Shown one piece after another: positions 36,016 through 41,528 of a stretch of DNA of 41,528 nucleotides. The position numbers and the translations under genes are program-made. The first letter of the stretch is position 1. The number at the start of each line of letters is the position of its first letter. The notes below the pieces were generated by a model that saw nothing but the letters and a program-made list of their open reading frames with translations, made no database searches and was not told the DNA's origin. The DNA lies in assembly GCA_029936815.1 (NCBI GenBank), contig JAPYRX010000009.1:24682-66209 (forward strand), read 5' to 3'. The DNA is from Dehalococcoidia bacterium (GTDB lineage Bacteria; Chloroflexota; Dehalococcoidia; Lucifugimonadales; GCA-002694895).

Positions 36016-37240
36016 ACTGATTAACTTTAACATTTGTATGTTTATAAAGCCCTCTTTTTTCTGAAGGTACAACTATATACCCATCAGATTGTACAAGTGT
36101 ATTGATTAAATTAGATTTGCCTAATACTGGCGAAGCAAACAATTTGTTGTTTTGGCTAATTATCTTGACGGGTATATAATCTACTCTTCCCGTTTTAGAA
36201 CTGATATTTTCATCTAATTTACAATTTAAATAAGATTTTAAAGATTTATGATTGTAAAGTTGTTCTATAATTGGCTGCACAATATTTATAAATATCATAA
36301 CTGCAGACACTGGATTACCAGGCAATCCTATTATTAACTTCTTATCACATAACCCTAAAATAGTTGGTTTCCCGGGTTTAACAGATATACCGTGAATTAT
36401 GATTCCTGGGTTGCCCAAGTTTTTAATAACTTTTGCAGTAGTATCTCTATAACTTATTGAACTTCCAGCTGAAAAAATTAAAATATCACATTCTTTATAA
36501 GCTTTTTTTGATTGAATCAATTGCTTATTAAAATCATCTGGCATAATAGGATAATTTTTTACATTACTTCCAGTTTTTTTTATTAAATTAGATATTGTAT
36601 ATGTATTAATGTCCCTGATTTTTCCAGGTGTAATATTCTGATGGGGATTTATTAACTCATCACCCGAAGAAAGAACTCCAATATTGAGTTGTTTATAAAC
36701 TTTGATTTGGGTTATACCTGATTCTAATAAACTTCCTATCTCTTGCGATCTTATTCTTTTACCGTTAACAATTATTATCTTATTTTTTTTAATTTCCTCT
36801 CCTTTGTATATAATATTTTCTCCTATTGATATAGATTTTTTAATTTCTATAAAATTATCAGAAAGTTCTTCGGTATCTTCTTCCATAATTATTGAATCAG
36901 CTCCTATGGGCAACATTCCACCTGTAAATATTCTTGAAGCTTCGCCGGATTTTATTGATTTTGATGGCTGAGTTCCCATTTTTATTTCTTCAATTACTCT
37001 TATATAGTTAGGAGAAGATTCAGATACACCATTAGAATCTTGAGATCGTATAGCGTAGCCATCCATAGAAGATCTGTCAAAATGAGGTAAATCGATGTCT
37101 GATATTATATCTTCAGCGATAATTCTATCTAAAGAATTAATAGTTTTGATTAAATCCTTTTTTAAAGACGGGAATTCTCTATTTGATGTGATTTTAGATA
37201 TTGCGATAGAAGGACTGTGAACGTTAAAAAACTCAGACAT
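36008..37240 (-). CDS. moeA: Molybdopterin molybdenumtransferase MoeA
   Basis: This 410-residue MoeA inserts metal into molybdopterin. Signatures: IDLPHFDRSSMDGYAIRS, FTGGMLPIGADSIIMEED, IFSAGSSISYRDTT (MPT-binding loop), GISVKPGKPTILG and IIGLPGNPVSAVMIF, then domain IV. It is the second MoeA-type gene in tandem with the MoeA-PBP fusion. Tandem MoeA paralogues often reflect separate Mo and W insertion, which would fit the presence of AOR and formate dehydrogenase here. It starts 2 bp after the small unknown. Confidence 0.94.
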   Translation of the reverse strand: MSEFFNVHSPSIAISKITSNREFPSLKKDLIKTINSLDRIIAEDIISDIDLPHFDRSSMDGYAIRSQDSNGVSESSPNYIRVIEEIKMGTQPSKSIKSGEASRIFTGGMLPIGADSIIMEEDTEELSDNFIEIKKSISIGENIIYKGEEIKKNKIIIVNGKRIRSQEIGSLLESGITQIKVYKQLNIGVLSSGDELINPHQNITPGKIRDINTYTISNLIKKTGSNVKNYPIMPDDFNKQLIQSKKAYKECDILIFSAGSSISYRDTTAKVIKNLGNPGIIIHGISVKPGKPTILGLCDKKLIIGLPGNPVSAVMIFINIVQPIIEQLYNHKSLKSYLNCKLDENISSKTGRVDYIPVKIISQNNKLFASPVLGKSNLINTLVQSDGYIVVPSEKRGLYKHTNVKVNQYE

Positions 37241-37242
37241 AT

Positions 37243-37572
37243 TTATACCATTTGAATTATTTCTTTTATTCTTGTTATTAGCTTTAAGTCATTTAATCCA
37301 GTAATAATTCCGTTTATTTCAGATTTCAATTCTAATTTTTCTATAGAGTTTATTTCCATATTCTTGATCATCAAGTATATTCGTTTCTTTGATTTTGATA
37401 TTTTGTTGATTACTTTATCAATACTCTTTAAATCTTCGACTGACTCTCCAAATATATAATAAGAAGTATAATGTGAGGTGTCAAAAAATTCAGTTGAGTT
37501 TATTACATCTAATAATTCATCCTTGATTTCCAAATTGTTTCCAGAAAAATTTATTATAAGTTTTTTTTCCAT
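37243..37572 (-). CDS. Small hypothetical protein (109 aa)
   Basis: Not recognised. The product is a mixed alpha/beta-looking protein with KLIINFSGN at the N-terminus and a Lys/Ile-rich second half (DKVINKISKSKKRIYLMIKNMEIN). It has no Cys, no signal peptide and no membrane helix. Its start overlaps the end of the Hyi-like gene by 19 bp and its end is 2 bp from moeA, so it is in the operon. A role linked to cofactor assembly or to the isomerase cannot be told apart. Confidence 0.6.
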   Translation of the reverse strand: MEKKLIINFSGNNLEIKDELLDVINSTEFFDTSHYTSYYIFGESVEDLKSIDKVINKISKSKKRIYLMIKNMEINSIEKLELKSEINGIITGLNDLKLITRIKEIIQMV

Positions 37573-38324
37573 TTCAATCCTGATTCTGTATTGTTTTTTG
37601 GAATATATTCACATCCAATATAGCCACTATACTTTAATGCTTCTATGTACTTAAAAAGAAAATCGTAATTTATTTCTCCTGTTCCGGGTTCATTTCGACC
37701 AGGATGATCAGCAATTTGTATATGGCGAATTAAGTTTAAGTTTTCTTTTATGGTTAAAGAAATATTACCTTCCATTATTTGCATATGATAGATATCGTAT
37801 TGAAGAAATAAATTGTTAGAATTTACTTGTTCGATTATGTTTTTTGATTGATTAGTTGTATTCAAATAAAATCCAGGGATATCAATAGTGTTAACAGCTT
37901 CGATTAACAATTTGATATTAGCTTTTTTTAATTGATTTGAAGCAAATTTCAAGTTTTCAATAACAGTAGAATTTATTTCTGAAAGAGCAAATTTTTTGTC
38001 TGGAATGCCTATAAGGCAATTTAATTGTGTACATTCGAGAGTTTTTGCGTATTCAATAGCTGTTGTAACTCCTTCTTTAAATTCATCTACTCTTTCAGGA
38101 TTACAAGCTATTCCTCTATCTCCTTTTTCCCAATCACCTGCTGGTAAATTATGCAAGACTTGTGTCAACTTATTATCATCTAATATTTTTTTTAATTCTT
38201 TTGGGTTGTACTCATAAGGAAATAAAAACTCTACTGCATTAAAATTGTTTATTCTAGCTTTTTCAAATCTGTCTAAAAAATTATATTCATTAAATAACAT
38301 TGTAAGATTTGCTGAAAATTTCAA
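37554..38324 (-). CDS. hyi: Hydroxypyruvate isomerase-like TIM-barrel protein
   Basis: This 256-residue xylose-isomerase-like TIM barrel matches the Hyi/OtnI group: KFSANLTMLFNEYNFLDRFEKA at the N-terminus, VEFLFPYEYNPKEL, LHNLPAGDWEKGDRGIACNPER (strong hallmark), LLIEAVNTIDIPGFYLNTT, QYDIYHMQIMEG and HIQIADHPGRNEPGTGEINY. The metal ligands Glu, Asp, Gln/His and Glu are present. It interconverts hydroxypyruvate and tartronate semialdehyde or a related substrate. The start is TTG at 38324 with AGGGGG 5 nt upstream; this is the first gene of the 11-kb minus-strand run. Confidence 0.92.
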   Translation of the reverse strand: MKFSANLTMLFNEYNFLDRFEKARINNFNAVEFLFPYEYNPKELKKILDDNKLTQVLHNLPAGDWEKGDRGIACNPERVDEFKEGVTTAIEYAKTLECTQLNCLIGIPDKKFALSEINSTVIENLKFASNQLKKANIKLLIEAVNTIDIPGFYLNTTNQSKNIIEQVNSNNLFLQYDIYHMQIMEGNISLTIKENLNLIRHIQIADHPGRNEPGTGEINYDFLFKYIEALKYSGYIGCEYIPKNNTESGLKWKKNL

Positions 38325-38433
38325 TTCGACCCCCTATTTTCATTTTTTTTAACTTTTATTATTTACTATTATTTAATAAGATTTGAAAATAAACAATTCA
38401 TAATATAAATTCTAATATGATTAAAAGAGAATA

Positions 38434-39489
38434 ATGATGAATGAAATGATAAAAATTGGAATTATTGGAGCAGGCGAAAATACTAAAAAATTTCATATCC
38501 CTAATTTTCAAAAAATCTCTAATGTTGAAGTTGTAGCTGTTTGTAATAGATCTTATGAGTCAGGAAAAAAGGTTTCAGAGGAGTTTTCTATTCCAAAAGT
38601 ATATTCCAATTGGAAAGATCTGATCGAAGATGAAGAAATTAATGCCGTGTGTATTGGAACATGGCCTTACATGCATGAAATTCTTGTTAATGAATCTCTT
38701 AAAAACAAAAAACATGTGATGACTGAAGCTAGAATGACTCATGACTTAGACAGTGCAAAAAGAATGTTGGAGTTTTCAAAATCTTCGCCAGGATTGATTT
38801 CTCAAATCGTACCATCCCCGATGACTCTGAAGTTTGATAAGTATATACGTAAAATGATTTCTGAAAAGAAAATAGGAGATATCATTCAAATTGACATACA
38901 TATTAATCATCAAACTCCTATAAGCTTAACAGGTGGATATCCTGATTTTGATTCTGATGCTCACTGGAGAACTGATATTGAATTGTCTGGAATGAATTCA
39001 ATGCAATTAGGAATATGGTATGAAGCAATGATGAGATGGGTTGGACCAGCAAAAAATGTTATGGCTGTTTCAGATACGATTGTTAATATAAAAAAGACAT
39101 ATGATGATTATTCTTTTGTTAAAATTCCTGACAATATTAATGTTATAGGCGAACTTGGTATCGGAGGTTTGTATAATATTCAGATGAGTACAGTTAAAGG
39201 AAATGCCCCTAAAGATTCTGTTTGGATTTATGGCACAGAATCAACTATTAGAATGGATTGTGTGAATTACGAATTGTATGTAACTAATAAAGAAAAATCT
39301 TTTCAAAAAATATCGATTCCCAATGAATTTCAGTCTTATTGGAGAGTTGAAGAAGAGTTCATAAATGCTATAAATGGTGACGAGCAAATTTCTCATACTA
39401 CATTTGATACAGGTTTAAAATACATGGAATTTGTAGAAGCGGTAAGAAAAAGCAGTATTAATGGGAATAGGGTAGGGTTGATTTATTAA
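38434..39489 (+). CDS. Gfo/Idh/MocA family oxidoreductase
   Basis: This 351-residue NAD(P)-dependent enzyme has the Rossmann motif IGIIGAGENTKKFHIPNF at the N-terminus, VCNRSYESGKKVSEEF, and AVCIGTWPYMHEILVNESLKNKKHVMTEA, with the family's E-x-P-like catalytic region altered to TEARMT. The C-terminal alpha/beta domain has HWRTDIELSGMNSMQLGIW. It oxidises or reduces a sugar or inositol-like compound. It is divergent from the hyi-headed run, so the two may share a regulatory spacer and sugar-acid metabolism. The start may be the second of two close ATGs (38434 or 38437 register). Confidence 0.88.
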   Translation: MMNEMIKIGIIGAGENTKKFHIPNFQKISNVEVVAVCNRSYESGKKVSEEFSIPKVYSNWKDLIEDEEINAVCIGTWPYMHEILVNESLKNKKHVMTEARMTHDLDSAKRMLEFSKSSPGLISQIVPSPMTLKFDKYIRKMISEKKIGDIIQIDIHINHQTPISLTGGYPDFDSDAHWRTDIELSGMNSMQLGIWYEAMMRWVGPAKNVMAVSDTIVNIKKTYDDYSFVKIPDNINVIGELGIGGLYNIQMSTVKGNAPKDSVWIYGTESTIRMDCVNYELYVTNKEKSFQKISIPNEFQSYWRVEEEFINAINGDEQISHTTFDTGLKYMEFVEAVRKSSINGNRVGLIY

Positions 39490-39497
39490 TCAATTGA

Positions 39498-40031
39498 TCA
39501 AGGGATTAAGTTTTTTATTTTATCTTTAGTTAAATTCCCGGAAACTCTTGATATTATTTGCCCATTTTGATCAATAAAAAATGTTTCCGGAATTTTAGAT
39601 ACGCCATATTTTATGGTAATAAAATCTTCATCTATAACAGACATAAAAGAAATATTATATTGATCAATGAACTTTTCTGCATCTTTTATATCGCCATCAA
39701 TATTTACACCAATTATTCTAACATGTATGTTCTCATTGTTGATTTCGTCTAAAATTGGCAATTCTTTTCTGCAAGGTGGGCACCAAGAAGCCCAAAATGT
39801 AATAATAGTTGAATTTGAATTATTAAATTGAAGATTGAATTCTTCACCCTTAATAGTTTTTGTGTTAAACGTAGGCGCTAATTCTTCGCGTATTTTTTGA
39901 ATTTCATTAGCTTCTTCACTAGAAAATTGATTCCAAAATAAAAAGAAAATCAGAAAACTAAATAAGCAAAAAATCAATATAAAATATATTGATTTAACCG
40001 TTATTATTTTTTTATTCATCATATTGCACAT
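39498..40031 (-). CDS. TlpA/ResA-like membrane-anchored thioredoxin
   Basis: This 177-residue protein has an N-terminal membrane anchor at about 14-32 and a periplasm-facing thioredoxin domain. FWASWCPPCRKELP gives the redox pair Cys84/Cys87, and KIPETFFIDQNGQI includes the cis-Pro. TlpA/ResA proteins reduce disulfides in exported proteins, often for cytochrome c maturation; no ccm gene is nearby. The ATG at 40031 is used; ATGs three and four codons later are possible. It is convergent with the Gfo/Idh/MocA gene. Confidence 0.88.
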   Translation of the reverse strand: MCNMMNKKIITVKSIYFILIFCLFSFLIFFLFWNQFSSEEANEIQKIREELAPTFNTKTIKGEEFNLQFNNSNSTIITFWASWCPPCRKELPILDEINNENIHVRIIGVNIDGDIKDAEKFIDQYNISFMSVIDEDFITIKYGVSKIPETFFIDQNGQIISRVSGNLTKDKIKNLIP

Positions 40032-40049
40032 TTTGATATATTATTATAA

Positions 40050-40079
40050 TTGACAACTAGGTTTAATAGTATCTATAAT
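40050..40079 (+). promoter_or_regulatory. Consensus promoter of the 5S rRNA gene
   Basis: TTGACA (40050-40055) and TATAAT (40074-40079), both perfect, are 18 bp apart. The predicted transcription start is at or next to the 5' end of the mature 5S RNA (40087). It drives the 5S gene and perhaps rpsA. Confidence 0.8.
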
Positions 40080-40086
40080 TTTTATT

Positions 40087-40202
40087 CCTGGTGATTATGG
40101 CGAAGTTGACCCACCCGTTCCCATCCCGAACACGGAAGTGAAACGCTTTTGCGCTGACGATACTGTATTGGCAACGATATGGGACAATAAGTAATCGCCA
40201 GG
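40087..40202 (+). rRNA. rrf: 5S ribosomal RNA
   Basis: About 116 nt. The ends pair as helix I (CCTGGTGA with TCGCCAGG, one G-T pair). The conserved internal block CCCATCCCGAACACGGAAG is present (40120s), as is the 3' domain with GGCAACGATATGGGA. No 16S or 23S gene is beside it; neighbours are a thioredoxin gene and rpsA, so this is an unlinked 5S. Confidence 0.93.
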
Positions 40203-40304
40203 TTTAAAATCATCCATGATAAATATCCCCATTAGGTATTTACTTCAGAGCTTTGTATACATATAATATATCTCGCAATTTTTAAATTTTCGAGGGAAAA
40301 GCCA

Positions 40305-41528
40305 ATTAATAATCAAGAAGAATTAACTAAATTACTTGAAGAATACGAGAAAGATGTAGTAAAGATAAACCGAGGTCAAGTTCTTTCCGGAATCGTGATG
40401 GAACTTAATTATGAAGGTGTACTAATAAATCTAGGTGGAAAATCAGAAGGTTTGATACCTAAATCAGAAATGAGATACATTGAACAAGAAAAACTTGACA
40501 ACCTAAAGGTTGGAGATGAATTGATTGTTATGGTTTTGAAAACAGGATTTTCTCGAAACGCTGATGTAACACCAATATACTCTTTTGATAAAGCACTAGT
40601 CAGAGAAGGATGGGACATACTTGAAAAAGCACAAAATGGTGATGCCCCTGTTGAAGGTATTATAATGGGATCAAACAAGGGTGGAGCAATGATTGATATA
40701 AAGGGCGTACAAGGATTTATCCCTTCATCTCAACTTATGAGCTATTTTGTACCTGATGATAGCGTTGAAGACTCGTCCGTTGAAGTTGATGTAACTGGGA
40801 GAAAAAATTTAGAAAAGAATCTTAATGGAAAAATTTCTGTAAAAGTACTTGAAGTAGATCAAACGAGAAACAGAGCGATTTTATCAGAGAGAGCTCTGAT
40901 GCAAGAGCTAAAAGATAAAGCTAAAACTAAAGTCATGACTGATCTTGTTGAAGGTCAAATTGTTAAAGCTAAAATAATTGGATTAAGTTCTTTTGGAGCC
41001 TTTGTTGATATCAATGGAGCTGATGGTCTTATTCATATTTCGGAACTATCATGGAATAAATTAAACTCTCCAAGTGAAGTTGTTGAAGTTGGGCAACAAT
41101 TAGATGTGTATATTCTTAACTTAGATAGAGAAAATAAAAGAATTGCTTTGAGTATTAAAAGATTAACTCCTGGGCCGTGGGATAAAATTAGTACAAATAT
41201 GCCAGTGGGCTCTAAAGTTCAAGCCATTATTACAAGAATTGTTGAATTTGGAGTGTTTGCAAGAATAAACGAAATGGGTGTCGAAGGACTCATTCATATA
41301 TCAGAATTATCTGACACTCCTGATATTAATCCTGCTGACATTGTTAAAGTGGATGAAGAATTAGAAGTTACTGTAGTATCTTTGGACCCAGAGCGAAGGC
41401 GTTTGGGATTAAGTCTTAAAGATAGTTCGAAATCAAAAACAGAGGAACCAAAAGCAGCAACAGAAGAAGTTGTAACAGAGGAACCAAAAGCAGCAACAGA
41501 AGAAGTTGTAACAGAGGAACCAAAAGCA
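40305..41528 (+). CDS. rpsA: 30S ribosomal protein S1 (3' truncated by window edge; apparent ATT start)
   Basis: The frame is open from 40236 to the window end. GAGGGA at 40292-40297 sits 7 nt before an ATT at 40305, giving M-NNQEELTKLLEEYEKDVVKI, the usual short helix before the first S1 domain. No ATG, GTG or TTG lies in frame between the upstream stop (40233) and 40398, where an ATG would cut into the first S1 domain. Four S1 domains are visible: GQVLSGIV...SEGLIPKSE; GIIMGSNKGGAMI...GFIPSSQL; GQIVKAKIIGLSSFGAFVD...LIHISELSW; GSKVQAIITRIVEFGVFARI...LIHISELSD. An acidic Glu/Ala/Val repeat tail follows, running to the edge. S1 helps mRNAs bind the 30S subunit. Confidence 0.9.
   Translation, partial: MNNQEELTKLLEEYEKDVVKINRGQVLSGIVMELNYEGVLINLGGKSEGLIPKSEMRYIEQEKLDNLKVGDELIVMVLKTGFSRNADVTPIYSFDKALVREGWDILEKAQNGDAPVEGIIMGSNKGGAMIDIKGVQGFIPSSQLMSYFVPDDSVEDSSVEVDVTGRKNLEKNLNGKISVKVLEVDQTRNRAILSERALMQELKDKAKTKVMTDLVEGQIVKAKIIGLSSFGAFVDINGADGLIHISELSWNKLNSPSEVVEVGQQLDVYILNLDRENKRIALSIKRLTPGPWDKISTNMPVGSKVQAIITRIVEFGVFARINEMGVEGLIHISELSDTPDINPADIVKVDEELEVTVVSLDPERRRLGLSLKDSSKSKTEEPKAATEEVVTEEPKAATEEVVTEEPKA
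41439..41528 (+). repeat. 36-bp tandem repeat in the rpsA 3' region
   Basis: Two complete, nucleotide-identical 36-bp units (41439-41474, 41475-41510) and the first half of a third at the window edge encode TEEPKAATEEVV repeated in frame. The array makes an acidic, flexible C-terminal tail after the fourth S1 domain; its full length is beyond the window. Confidence 0.9.

Noticed and set aside
39478-39493. Bidirectional terminator between the convergent Gfo/Idh/MocA and thioredoxin genes
   Set aside because: A 6-bp TTGATT/AATCAA stem with only two G-C pairs; may be chance in AT-rich DNA.
40203-40235. Terminator after 5S rRNA
   Set aside because: Only a 5-bp ATCAT/ATGAT hairpin with a 2-nt loop is present, without a T-run.
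1-41528. CRISPR arrays, tRNA genes, insertion sequences, prophage or attachment sites
   Set aside because: Scanned by eye: no spaced repeats, no transposase or integrase genes and no tRNA-like cloverleaf with CCA-type end were found. A computational scan (tRNAscan, CRISPR finder) would be decisive.

Overview
The window is AT-rich, densely packed bacterial DNA with short spacers, many start/stop overlaps and genes on both strands. The best guess is a streamlined marine Chloroflexota of the SAR202 type. The solute-binding lipoprotein has a Val/Lys/Glu-rich linker just after its lipobox, as is common in Chloroflexota. The gene mix also fits: Cys-type formate dehydrogenase, an AOR-family tungsto/molybdoenzyme, FMN and TPP oxidoreductases, L-2-hydroxyglutarate oxidase, and an unlinked 5S rRNA gene. 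This assignment is an inference; no 16S gene is present.

Layout. 1-1772: the 3' end of a 2-hydroxyacid dehydrogenase gene, a GIY-YIG protein, a small unknown and an alpha/beta hydrolase. 1844-6242: a complete polar/general amino-acid ABC importer (aapJQMP-like) with a near-consensus promoter and a perfect hairpin between the binding-protein gene and the permeases; a lipid-kinase-like gene follows. 7160-9801: glycerol kinase, NIPSNAP and SDR genes. 9891-13415: a tight cluster of M20 amidohydrolase, a gamma-glutamylamide-synthetase-like glutamine synthetase homologue and a PHP hydrolase, probably for breakdown of an amide or amine. 13418-18457: a YHYH-domain protein, an NhaD antiporter, a fragment of a DUF1295 protein, an Old Yellow Enzyme homologue, phosphatidylcholine synthase and an unknown. 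18585-21104: a small membrane protein, DUF1330 protein, TPP enzyme and two more small membrane proteins. 21133-23509: an iodothyronine-deiodinase-like selenoprotein, a small lipoprotein and an MFS transporter. 23594-27074: a PEP-utilizing mobile-domain protein, L-2-hydroxyglutarate oxidase and AlaX.

27076-38324 (minus strand) is one long run: Hyi-like isomerase, a small unknown, MoeA, MoeA-PBP fusion, MobA-MoaD fusion, AOR, a NuoE-NuoF fusion diaphorase and NAD-type formate dehydrogenase. It places two pterin-metal oxidoreductases beside cofactor-maturation genes, and several steps are fused into single proteins. 38434-41528: a Gfo/Idh/MocA oxidoreductase, a TlpA-like thioredoxin, a free-standing 5S rRNA gene under a perfect consensus promoter, and the first 408 codons of ribosomal protein S1, apparently starting at a non-AUG codon.

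The most notable item is the reading frame at 21133-21903 (minus). It is interrupted only by one in-frame TGA, exactly where deiodinases carry selenocysteine. A GC-rich hairpin in an otherwise AT-rich gene lies 11 nt after the TGA, where a bacterial SECIS element belongs. The gene has its own promoter and ribosome-binding site.
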